From the NCBI GenBank assembly GCA_003577005.1, contig QEUW01000189.1, positions 1-14,253 on the forward strand: 14,253 nt of DNA. The letters are read 5' to 3'. The stretch comes from Chloroflexota bacterium. GTDB taxonomy: Bacteria > Chloroflexota > Anaerolineae > Caldilineales > Caldilineaceae. The position numbers were made by a program, and so were the translations under genes. Positions 1-7,225 of the stretch are shown here, one piece after another. A model generated the notes under the pieces. It saw only the letters and a program-made list of their open reading frames with translations, searched no databases and was not told the origin of the DNA. Numbering within the stretch: the stretch's first letter is position 1; each line of letters starts with the position of its first letter.

Positions 1-195
1 CACCCCGTCAGGAGTACACCTACATACTTATAGCCGGGAGCGTTGGCCGGCTGGTAGCGGAACGACTTGTTCGCTGAGCCGCCGCTCTTGACCATGAACA
101 GGAACTTGTAGGCGTCCTAGACGCCATGGCTGATCGCCTCGGTGTTGTCGCTGCCGGTGAGTAGGCCTTCAGGTACGTGAGTCGATCTGTCACAA
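1..195 (-). pseudogene. Decayed fragment of an unknown protein gene, cut by the window edge
   Basis: Read on the minus strand, the DNA has coding character but is broken. A frame giving VTDRLTYLKAY shifts by one base into one giving TGSDNTEAISHGV. That frame then meets a TAG at about 116-118 where a tryptophan codon would fit, and continues as DAYKFLFMVKSGG and PANAPGYKYVGVLLTG to the window edge. Several plausible beta-strand segments across a frameshift and a stop point to a decayed gene rather than chance. I do not recognise the family. The PAN-x-P motif recurs in two other fragments of this window (608-847 and 1466-1723). Confidence 0.35.
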
Positions 196-257
196 AATGG
201 TGCCATCCGGTGTCTCTATGTACAGAGATGACCAACGCATCGACCTAAGGAGGCGAC

Positions 258-368
258 ATGGCAAGCACTACGAGAATCCCGAAGGCGGAGATCACCCGCA
301 TCTACGCGATCCGCAACCCGCACAAGCTCGCCCGCCTCGAAGAGCCGACACCTCTTTCGCGAGGTTGA
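258..368 (+). pseudogene. Small ORF with a strong RBS, probably a truncated gene start
   Basis: ATG at 258 follows an excellent Shine-Dalgarno sequence (TAAGGAGG, 246-253) with 4 bases of spacing, and opens a 36-codon frame beginning MASTTRIPKAEITRIY and ending at TGA 366-368. The first 15 or so residues look like the N-terminus of a real cytoplasmic protein. They faintly recall actinobacterial carboxymuconolactone-decarboxylase-like proteins, but that is from memory and weak. The rest (NPHKLARLEEP) does not continue in a recognisable way, so this is most simply a gene start truncated by deletion. A genuine 36-residue peptide cannot be excluded. Confidence 0.3.
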
Positions 369-493
369 CAAGTACACGCGGTGTTCGGTCGCAATGCGTG
401 GATTAAACTCCAGAGCCATGCAGCAGCGAGAAGCCCGTTGCCTCGGTACCCTATAGAGAAAACAGATGAAAGTGGCACAATCAATCGTCATCC

Positions 494-527
494 ACCTTCC
501 TGGAAGCTTAAGAGCTTCCAGGAAGGT
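494..527. repeat. Perfect 15-bp inverted repeat (hairpin)
   Basis: Arms 494-508 (accttcctggaagct) and 513-527 (agcttccaggaaggt) are perfectly complementary around a 4-base loop (taag). A stem this long and tight would fold stably in RNA or extrude in DNA. Only TTT-G follows on the plus strand and no T-run follows on the minus strand, so it is a poor classical terminator. It sits in gene-poor DNA between decayed fragments. It could be a relic terminator, a REP-like palindrome or a mobile-element end. The rest of 369-607 shows nothing convincing. Confidence 0.7.
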
Positions 528-607
528 TTGTGCCAACTCTATTTGGTGTAAGAGCACAAACTGAGAAAGAGCGCAGACACAGGTGGCGAACTGCCAAGCA
601 AGGTCTA

Positions 608-847
608 TCATATTGCCTGATCAGGGACTTCGAACTTGAAGGCGCCGTGTAACAAGCCAGTGCAGCGGACAAAGGGCGCGTCGGTGTTTTCCGCGTCATA
701 GTTGCCCAGTTTCACCAGCACCGATACATTCACCGTTGAATCACAAGGCCCTTTACCGCTGACCGGCGGGCCGTTGGCCGGCCAGTGAACTGAGTAGGCA
801 ACGCTGCGTTCGTCATAAACCCCGCGGCATGCTATAATCGACTGCAT
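608..847 (-). CDS. Hypothetical small protein or 3' gene remnant
   Basis: This is an open frame of 79 codons. Its middle and end read like a beta-rich protein, with segments such as STVNVSVLVKLGNYDAEN and CTGLLHGAFKFEVPDQAI. The ATG at 847 has no convincing ribosome binding site, and no plausible upstream gene continues into it. I do not recognise a family. It lies immediately upstream of, and divergent from, the small two-gene module at 930-1428, and its 5' end overlaps a TATAAT box that could drive that module. It could be a small intact gene or the C-terminal remnant of a longer one. Decay is favoured by the surrounding fragments. Confidence 0.35.
   Translation of the reverse strand: MQSIIACRGVYDERSVAYSVHWPANGPPVSGKGPCDSTVNVSVLVKLGNYDAENTDAPFVRCTGLLHGAFKFEVPDQAI
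833..838 (+). promoter_or_regulatory. Possible -10 box for the 930-1428 module
   Basis: TATAAT at 833-838 is a perfect sigma-70 -10 match about 92 bases before the ATG at 930. No good -35 hexamer lies 16-18 bases upstream (the region reads around cgttcgtc), so the promoter call rests on the -10 box and its position. Confidence 0.35.
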
Positions 848-929
848 GATGATAGGCGCAGATGATGGGTGTTTGGGATTCTATCACCCAGCCGCGTAAA
901 AGGACTTGTAGGCATCAAATGGATCAGAT

Positions 930-1202
930 ATGCCCACTATCGTATGGACCAATTACTTGCGCTACCGTGCGAACTTGCGAGGCTTTGACCTGGAAAAGTT
1001 GGAGCGCATCATTCGCCAGTCGAGTGAACGGTACAGCGATACAGAAACCGGTCGTCGCGTCGTGGTCGGGCGTCATGCGGAGGAGTTGGTCCTCATTCCG
1101 TATGATGAGGATGAAGCGACTATTACGCCGGTTACGGTTCATGCGATTACTCGCCAACAGATTCGGTTCCGGCTGGCGACGGGCAGGTTAAGGTATGAAT
1201 AA
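930..1202 (+). CDS. Small DUF4258-like protein, putative toxin-like partner
   Basis: This 90-residue soluble protein starts MPTIVWTNYLRYRANLRGF, carries a basic segment ETGRRVVVGRH around residues 39-49, a strand ELVLIPYDED (51-60), and a C-terminal ITPVTVHAITRQQIRFRL (65-82). The layout (N-terminal helix, RY.D/R..V strand pair, late 'ITxHA' strand) resembles small DUF4258/RelE-fold proteins that often precede a DUF2283 gene; this is family knowledge from memory, not a search. ATG 930 is the only possible start, since a TAG lies in frame at 909-911. The RBS is weak (ggatcag). Its 3' end overlaps the next gene by 8 bases, a sign of translational coupling. No experimentally known function is claimed. 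Confidence 0.75.
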   Translation: MPTIVWTNYLRYRANLRGFDLEKLERIIRQSSERYSDTETGRRVVVGRHAEELVLIPYDEDEATITPVTVHAITRQQIRFRLATGRLRYE

Positions 1203-1428
1203 GATGCACATCCGCTACTTTGAGCAAGAAGATGTTTTGCACTTGGTGATCACAGATGAGCCAGAGGCAAGAAGTCTGGAGCTCAGTCCCACGATTACGG
1301 TAGAGCTCAATGCCCAGAATGAAGTGATTGGCGTGGAGATTTTGAATGCCAGCACATTTCTGCGGGATTCGGTGCTTGACTCGATCCAGGCCAAGACGCT
1401 GCAATTGCTGGCAGCAGAACCTGCCTGA
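1195..1428 (+). CDS. DUF2283 family small protein, putative antitoxin-like partner
   Basis: This 77-residue acidic protein has the DUF2283 pattern: an N-terminal strand MHIRYFEQEDVLHLVI (4-19), an acidic turn DEPEARS, then LSPTITVELNAQNEVIGVEI (about 30-49) with the hallmark N/D-x-x-G/V-I-G-x-E-I, followed by NASTFLRD. The frame opens at ATG 1195 inside the end of the preceding gene. A second ATG at 1204, just after that gene's TAA, would give the more usual DUF2283 N-terminus, so the exact start is open. Gene order and coupling fit a toxin-antitoxin-like or two-component small-protein module, but that role is inferred. Nothing terminator-like is seen directly downstream. Confidence 0.75.
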   Translation: MNKMHIRYFEQEDVLHLVITDEPEARSLELSPTITVELNAQNEVIGVEILNASTFLRDSVLDSIQAKTLQLLAAEPA

Positions 1429-1465
1429 CAACGGATTGGGTGAGTCTGGCGTGGGCAAGGGTGCG

Positions 1466-1723
1466 TCAGAACGTCAGCTTAAATGTCAGTCCGTACGAGA
1501 GGTTAGGCTGAAGCTCGGGCAATGTCGGCCAACAACCCGCTGTACCGGACTGGCTGATGTTAGGGCCGTACCGTGTCTGCCCCTTCGGCCATGTGTCTTC
1601 GTTTAGGTTGATGCGGTGCTTATGTTCGCCAGCCGGTGAGCCGGGCACGTTGGCTGGCTCGTTGCGTTCCAACATATAGGTGCCTTGCGCATTGTGATAT
1701 AAGATAGTTGACGCATGGCACAA
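1466..1723 (-). pseudogene. 3' remnant of an unknown gene
   Basis: This frame is open for 85 codons and carries coding-like segments YMLERNEPANVPGSPAGEHK and LPELQPNLSYGLTFKLTF before its TGA. The upstream end runs into the transposase remnant in a different frame, so the true 5' end is missing. There is no RBS at the first ATG. I do not recognise the family. The PANVPG motif recalls PANAPG at about 50 and PANGPP at about 775. It is probably debris left by a mobile-element insertion and later deletion. Confidence 0.3.
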
Positions 1724-1744
1724 TGCTCGCTGAATGCGATTTGG

Positions 1745-2052
1745 TGGTGGCCGTGGTCACATCTTTGACGTCTACGTGCCATTCTGCAGGCGGGACAATC
1801 GCTCGTGGGGCTCGTGGTCGACCTTGGCGGGCCGCCGCATGCGCGGGTGGGCGTCCAGAATTCGCCATACGGTGCTGGTCGAAGCCGGGATGCGATGACC
1901 TGCCGCGTCAGCGCTTTCTGCTGCTGGGGATAGTAGAGGACGGTCAGGGGGCCGGGCGTGCGCTGCAAGTCGCCTGGGGGTTGGTCGCGGATCGCCAGCA
2001 TCGCCTCGACCACGGACTGGCTCATCTTGGCCGGCGGCGGCTGCCGCGCCCG
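1745..2052 (-). pseudogene. Frameshifted DDE (integrase-core) transposase remnant
   Basis: Three minus-strand frames read in succession give transposase-like segments. The first (about 2052-1905) gives VVEAMLAIRDQPPGDLQRTP then GPLTVLYY, a pre-catalytic linker typical of rve-type transposases. The second (about 1903-1810) gives GHRIPASTSTVWRILDAHPR, the helix-turn-helix/linker 'STSTVWRIL' signature. The third (about 1800-1750) gives PPAEWHVDVKDVTTA, the W-x-x-D-x-K-D block that carries the first catalytic aspartate. At least two frameshifts separate them, and the N-terminus and the later D and E catalytic blocks are missing. This is a dead fragment of an IS481/IS3-like element; exact IS family not assigned. 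No terminal repeats or target duplication could be seen. Confidence 0.65.
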
Positions 2053-2112
2053 GGACTGCTTCTAGTTGTCGTTGACAGATTGTTCGCCGTTGTGTTCCTG
2101 CTATACTCCTTC

Positions 2113-5100
2113 CTAAAGGGAGTTAGGTTGTGCGAGTGCCTCCCCTGACGGCTGTTTCGGCCACGTAAAATGAAAGGTGGTTCCTGCTCCCGGCGTCGAC
2201 TCTACCCAGATCGTGCCGCCGCGGGTTTCGACTATCTTTTTGATCACGGTCAGCCCCATCCCGCTCCCCTCGACCTGGTCGCGCGGCTTCAAGGTCTGAA
2301 AGATCTCAAAAATCCGCTCGTGATAGCTTGGGTCAATGCCTGGCCCGTTATCTGCCACACTAACTACAGTCCAGCTATTCTCATCCATTACGCTGATGCG
2401 GATGATGCCTTCAGCCGGGCAGTGGTGATGTTTGATGGCGTTGTCGATCAGGTTTCGGAAGATCGTCTCCAGCGGAACGCGCTCACCGATCAAGGTCGGC
2501 AGGGGTTCGACGATTTCGACCACAAGACCTGTGGGCGGCGCTAACAACTCAACGGTCTTGCGGATCAGCGCGGCCAAGTCCAGCCGTTCCGGTGAATAAC
2601 GATGACGCCCGGCTCGCGAGTAAGCGAGCAGATCGTTGAGCAGCGCCTCCATCCGCTTGATGCGCTCCTGAATCAAGGTGAGGTGTCGCTGTGAGGCATC
2701 CGGCAGGGTGGCTGCGGTGTCTTCCCAAATAAACCTGGCGAGATGTTCAATCCCTCGGAGCGGAGATTTGAGGTCGTGCGAGGCGACGTAAGCAAACTGG
2801 TCCAGTTCTTGATTGCTGCGTTCCAATTCCGCTGTCCGTTCGCGTACCCGTTGCTCTAACACGACGTTAAAGGCCCGAAGTTGCGCCTCCGCCTCCTGCG
2901 CCTCCCGATATAAGCGCGCATTATCCACCGCCATGGCCGCGCGTTGCGCCACCTCCTCTGCAAAGTGCAGGTCGGCCTCACCGTATCGTTGATTGGTATC
3001 CGTCCAGACCAACGTCAACACACCAAAGGTCTGCCCACGCACCTGCAATGGCACGAGCAGAGCCGAGTGATAGCCGATCTGCCGGAGTACCGCCAGATGC
3101 TTCTCATCTCGCGCGGCCTTACGCAGGAGCTCCTCAGGGATCTCGGTGTACAGCTCCGAGCGGCCGGTGCGCAGGACGTTGTACACCCCGTAGTCGACGT
3201 CAACCTGGGGTGGATACCGGCGACGCAGGTCGTGCGCCCACTGGACTTTCGCGGGATCGACGTGCGCTACGGCCGCTAGCTCTACGATCCCATTATCGCC
3301 GACGATATCCACCGCACACCAGTCGGCAAGCCGCGGCACCATTAGTTCAGTTAGCCGCTGGAGGGTGACTTCGTAGTCCAACGATGTGGCGAGGAGCGTA
3401 CTCAGATCGGCCAACAGCTGCATCCGTTGTTCAGCTCGCTTACGCTCAGTAATCTCCTCCACAATGACGCCCACTCCTAACAGGGTGTTCTGCCGGTCCC
3501 GTACGGGATACCAGATCTCTGCCCAGTAGCGCATCACACCCGGCGCTGCCGGCGTGTCACCACAAAATTCTACCTCGATAGGCTCTGCGCCATTCGCAAG
3601 CACCTGGCGGAAAACTTGTTCCCCTTGCGCGGCAAGCGACGGAACGATTTCGCTCGGCGTCTTGCCAAGATGATCCTCCAAGGGCACGCCATTCATCTCG
3701 GCCAGGCGGCGATTCAGAAGCTGATAGCGAAAATTCAGATCGAACAAGAGAAAGCCCAGCGGGGCCTGCGCCAGAAAGGTTTCTAAGAGAGCATGAGCCC
3801 GTTCTTTTTCTTGCTCCGCTTGTTTCTGCTCAGTCACATCAATGACGATCCCGGCGAATTTCTGCAACTGGCCCGCCTCATCCTTTACTGGCACGGCATG
3901 TTCGTCCAACCAGACCGTCTGGCCGGTATCAGGGCGAACGACGCGAAACTTGGAACGATAGGGGATCTGTTCGGCAACGGCTTGCGTCACCGTTTGCTGA
4001 TGGCGTTCCCGGTCGTCGGGGTGGAGCAGGGCAAAGCCCTGCTCGGCGTACTCGCTGGCGGTTATGCCGAAGATGTCGGGAAAATTGCCCGTAGTCTGGA
4101 TGTGGTTCTGGTGTGGGTCCCCTGTCCAGGCCACCATGCGTGCCGCCTGGAGCGCCAGGTGCAGATGTTGTTCGCGTTCCAGCAGTTCGGCCTGGCGCTG
4201 CTGCAACGCCTCGGCCATGTCGTTGAAGGTACGGGCGAGTTGATCCAGTTCATCGCGCTGGGGGTAAACCGGGGTGCGCACCTTCAAATCGCCGGCGGCC
4301 AGACGTTCACTTGCGCCAACCAACCGAGCAATTCTGCGCAGCAGCAACAGCTCACTGCCCCACCAGATGGCCGCCTGAGCCACCAGCAAAATGGTGCCAA
4401 TGCCTATCAGATCGCGCACTATGGCCTGAGTGACCCCAGCGTAGATCACCTCTGGTGTGCGCCCGATGCTCAACCAAGCTTCGGCGCCACCTGGTCCAAT
4501 GATTGGCCTGACAACGTACAGCCGTTCCACTCCATCCGCCCCTATCGCTCTCATCAGGCTCTCACCTTGGGGACGCAGTGGCTGAAAAGAGGCATCCGCC
4601 CGGCGGCGGCCAACCCAAGCTTCAAAATCGTAGTTGCGGGCTAAGATGGTGCCCTCAGTGTCAAACACCGTGATAACCGCATCAGCCGGGAAATTGGACC
4701 AGTCGGCCGTGCGGTTGAGCGCAGCGAGATTCCAGCCGGTGGATAGGATGGCTCGGAGGTTGCCGCTCGGGTCGCGCACAGGATAGCCGAACGCCAGCGT
4801 AGGCACATTGGCTGGGCGGCTGAGTTGGAAGTTACCGATGGCAAATGCCTCAGATTTCCGAGCTTGCTGAAACCACAGCCGGTCATTGACATTCAGAGTG
4901 GTGGTGAAGTCTTGATGGGCGCAGATCAGGTTGCCCTCCAGATCCCATAACCCAAACCCAATCGTGCCCGGCTTATATGCGGTCAATTCTGACAGACGGG
5001 TGGTGCAGGCCATGGGATCACCGCCCTGGGCCGCCTGCTCCACATCCGCATCGAGGGCAGTAATCGCCAATAGCTGGTGTACGCTCTCAAGGGAGGCCGT

Positions 5101-5292
5101 GTATGAGTCGGCGACAAACTGGCCTAGGCGCCGCAGTTCGTCCTCCGCCTCTGTATGAATCCGCTGGCGAAGCATAAGGGCATCATAAATCAGGAAAAGT
5201 ACGGCTGGGATGAAAGCCAGCAAGACGATGAGGGCGAGGCGGGCGCGCAAACTGGCGCGGGTTGTGCCTAACTCTTCACCCTGTAATGACAT
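2113..5292 (-). CDS. Membrane sensor histidine kinase (sensor-HAMP-PAS-PAS-GAF-HisKA-HATPase)
   Basis: This 1059-residue protein would autophosphorylate on a histidine and pass phosphate to an unidentified response regulator. TM1 is about residues 17-40. An extracytoplasmic Cache-like sensor domain follows (about 41-285, with GFGLWDLEGNLIC and PTLAFGYPVRDPSGN). TM2 is about 292-317, HAMP about 318-370, PAS1 about 372-490, PAS2 about 500-620 and GAF about 625-795, then a coiled coil (796-830). HisKA has phospho-acceptor H839 in YVASHDLKSPLRG. HATPase_c shows the N box (N947, N951), G1 DNGPGID (981-987), F box and G2 GSGMGL (1009-1014). ATG 5292 has an AAGGCG RBS. It starts 73 bases after cysA with no terminator seen between, so co-transcription with the transporter is likely. 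No response regulator or HPt domain lies nearby. The sensed ligand is unknown. Confidence 0.95.
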   Translation of the reverse strand: MSLQGEELGTTRASLRARLALIVLLAFIPAVLFLIYDALMLRQRIHTEAEDELRRLGQFVADSYTASLESVHQLLAITALDADVEQAAQGGDPMACTTRLSELTAYKPGTIGFGLWDLEGNLICAHQDFTTTLNVNDRLWFQQARKSEAFAIGNFQLSRPANVPTLAFGYPVRDPSGNLRAILSTGWNLAALNRTADWSNFPADAVITVFDTEGTILARNYDFEAWVGRRRADASFQPLRPQGESLMRAIGADGVERLYVVRPIIGPGGAEAWLSIGRTPEVIYAGVTQAIVRDLIGIGTILLVAQAAIWWGSELLLLRRIARLVGASERLAAGDLKVRTPVYPQRDELDQLARTFNDMAEALQQRQAELLEREQHLHLALQAARMVAWTGDPHQNHIQTTGNFPDIFGITASEYAEQGFALLHPDDRERHQQTVTQAVAEQIPYRSKFRVVRPDTGQTVWLDEHAVPVKDEAGQLQKFAGIVIDVTEQKQAEQEKERAHALLETFLAQAPLGFLLFDLNFRYQLLNRRLAEMNGVPLEDHLGKTPSEIVPSLAAQGEQVFRQVLANGAEPIEVEFCGDTPAAPGVMRYWAEIWYPVRDRQNTLLGVGVIVEEITERKRAEQRMQLLADLSTLLATSLDYEVTLQRLTELMVPRLADWCAVDIVGDNGIVELAAVAHVDPAKVQWAHDLRRRYPPQVDVDYGVYNVLRTGRSELYTEIPEELLRKAARDEKHLAVLRQIGYHSALLVPLQVRGQTFGVLTLVWTDTNQRYGEADLHFAEEVAQRAAMAVDNARLYREAQEAEAQLRAFNVVLEQRVRERTAELERSNQELDQFAYVASHDLKSPLRGIEHLARFIWEDTAATLPDASQRHLTLIQERIKRMEALLNDLLAYSRAGRHRYSPERLDLAALIRKTVELLAPPTGLVVEIVEPLPTLIGERVPLETIFRNLIDNAIKHHHCPAEGIIRISVMDENSWTVVSVADNGPGIDPSYHERIFEIFQTLKPRDQVEGSGMGLTVIKKIVETRGGTIWVESTPGAGTTFHFTWPKQPSGEALAQPNSL

Positions 5293-5365
5293 AACGCCTT
5301 TATGTTAGGCCTTTTTCCACGACAGTCACAGGGCCCAATTGAGCGTACTGCCATATCATCTCAGC

Positions 5366-7225
5366 CTATATCAAATTGGCGGGAACAACCAGCACTGGCA
5401 CGTTCGCATTCGCCAGCACTTGGAGGGTGACATCGTCTCGGCCGAAAATCGAACGGGCGTGCGGGCCGTGATGACCGACGACGATCAGCCCATAGGCTCC
5501 CGTGTGGGCTTCAGCCAGGATCCCTTCTGTCGCTGTGCTGGCGGTGCGCACCTTGATTTCGGCAGCCACCTCCAGAGCCCGGAGCGTGGCCAGGGCGCGT
5601 TCAAGATGGATCTGTGCGAGCCTACCGGTCTCACGGGCGCCTCGGGTAACGTGGAGCACCGTCACCGTCGCGCCGAGACTACGAGCCAACCGGCCACCAA
5701 CTTGCACGTCTTGTTTGCCGGGTTCACCGACCGCTGTACAGATCAAAATCCGTTCTGCTCTGGTTTGGGTCGTTTTGGTGACCAACACCGGCAGATCGGC
5801 AGTCTCCAGCAGGGCGCTAACTGTTGATCCGAGGCGGCCGGAAAAGGTACCGGATTGATCCTCGGCGGCTAAGAGTAGAAACTCGTAGAGCATCTCATGC
5901 TTCTCAATGGCGATCTGTTCGACGGGATTTCCGTAACGGATGCGCAGCTCTGCTTGCTGAAGACCTGCTTCTTGTTGGCGGCGTTTCATCTGCTCGCTCA
6001 ACGCTTCGGCAGCAGCCGGATCGCTGGCCACGCCCAGGATCGTGACCAAGGCTCGCAGGCGATTGGCGAGATGGCGCGTGACCGTAAGAGGGGTCGTCGG
6101 GCCGTCGCTCGTATTGTAGACCAGCAGGCGCAGGGGCGGTGGCGCCAAGATGTGCCAACGACGCAAACCGACCCAAAGAGCGTGGCTTGGCAGGGGCGCC
6201 TCGGCGGGCACAACGGCATCTATGAGTAAACCCTCTTCCCCAAATGGAACCATAGGGGCGATCTGACGGGTTGCCGGAACACGCGGTAACCGCAGCCGCA
6301 CGCGCCGGAGCGCTCCGAAAAAATTTTGCTCGACCACTGTTCCCTGACCCACCATGGGCGCGCCGGCTGGGGGCGCTTCCCCATTAAGCACCACCTGCTC
6401 TGGGCGGATCAGCACCTGCACACGCACGCCATCCTCCTGCGGTCGCTCCGGCGGGATAAGTAAACGGAGCGGGCCAAGCTGGACGGCCCCCGCCTGGGCA
6501 CGACCTGCCAGGATGGTTCCTGCGCCTAAGAAGGTAGCGACAAACTCGGTCTGCGGGTGTTGGTAAAGTTGTTCGGGTGGCCCAATTTCCAACAGACGAC
6601 CGGCGCTCATCACCGCCAACCGGTCGGCCAGTTCGAAGGCTTCCTCTTGATCGTGGGTGACCAAGATGGTCGTCACGCCCAGCCGTTTCTGGATCTCCTT
6701 GAGGCTGCGGCGCAACTGGGTGCGGATCTTGGCGTCCAAGGCGCCAAACGGTTCATCGAGCAACAGCACCGCCGGTTCATAGGCCAGGGCACGAGCCAGC
6801 GCCACCCGCTGCTGCTGGCCACCGGACAGCTGGTCCGCACGCCGGTTGCCTAAGCCGGCCAGGCCCACCAGGTCCAGCAACTCCTCACGCCGTTCGGCTC
6901 GCTTGGCTGGGGGCACTTTGCGGATCTTGAGTCCGAATTCAATGTTCTCAGCCACATCCATGTGGCGGAAGATCGAGTAATTTTGAAACACAAAGCCAAT
7001 GCCGCGTTGCTGGGGCGACAAAGCGGTCACATCGCGCCCGTGCAGCAGGATACGGCCGGCGGTGGGGGGCGTGAGGCCAGCGATCAGCCGCAGAATCGTA
7101 CTTTTGCCGCAGCCGCTGGTTCCTAAAAGCACAAACAGTTCGCCATCAGATACTTCTAAGGAGACACGATCCACCGCAACCTGACTCCCATACTGCTTGG
7201 TGAGCTGCTCCAGCACGATCGACAT
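5366..7225 (-). CDS. cysA: Sulfate-type ABC transporter ATPase CysA fused to two Usp domains
   Basis: This 619-residue cytoplasmic protein drives anion import by ATP hydrolysis. Residues 1-235 are a CysA-type ABC domain: Walker A GTSGCGKS (35-42), Q-loop around Q81, signature LSGGQQQR (133-140), Walker B LLLDEP (154-159, E158) and H-loop H191; the FRHM segment (86-89) is CysA-like. Residues 236-361 form the usual C-terminal TOBE-like regulatory domain, so a complete CysA (normally about 350-365 residues) is present. Residues 363-485 and 488-617 are two Usp-like domains. Domain 1 keeps GS of the G-x2-G-x9-G-S/T nucleotide motif but has A-x2-D for the first glycines. Domain 2 keeps GHHG (584-587) but has DD for GS. 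ATG 7225 overlaps the permease TGA by one base (TGATG), with RBS GGGAGG. Sulfate is the likeliest substrate; other oxyanions are possible. Confidence 0.93.
   Translation of the reverse strand: MSIVLEQLTKQYGSQVAVDRVSLEVSDGELFVLLGTSGCGKSTILRLIAGLTPPTAGRILLHGRDVTALSPQQRGIGFVFQNYSIFRHMDVAENIEFGLKIRKVPPAKRAERREELLDLVGLAGLGNRRADQLSGGQQQRVALARALAYEPAVLLLDEPFGALDAKIRTQLRRSLKEIQKRLGVTTILVTHDQEEAFELADRLAVMSAGRLLEIGPPEQLYQHPQTEFVATFLGAGTILAGRAQAGAVQLGPLRLLIPPERPQEDGVRVQVLIRPEQVVLNGEAPPAGAPMVGQGTVVEQNFFGALRRVRLRLPRVPATRQIAPMVPFGEEGLLIDAVVPAEAPLPSHALWVGLRRWHILAPPPLRLLVYNTSDGPTTPLTVTRHLANRLRALVTILGVASDPAAAEALSEQMKRRQQEAGLQQAELRIRYGNPVEQIAIEKHEMLYEFLLLAAEDQSGTFSGRLGSTVSALLETADLPVLVTKTTQTRAERILICTAVGEPGKQDVQVGGRLARSLGATVTVLHVTRGARETGRLAQIHLERALATLRALEVAAEIKVRTASTATEGILAEAHTGAYGLIVVGHHGPHARSIFGRDDVTLQVLANANVPVLVVPANLI

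Noticed and set aside
216..611. Minus-strand open frame of 131 codons
   Set aside because: It spans the perfect hairpin and is antisense to the RBS-led frame at 258. Its composition is rich in Cys and Arg like a chance frame.
3793..4644. Long plus-strand open frame of 283 codons inside the histidine kinase
   Set aside because: It is antisense to strongly conserved sensor, HAMP and PAS coding sequence and shows no recognisable domain, so it is a shadow frame.
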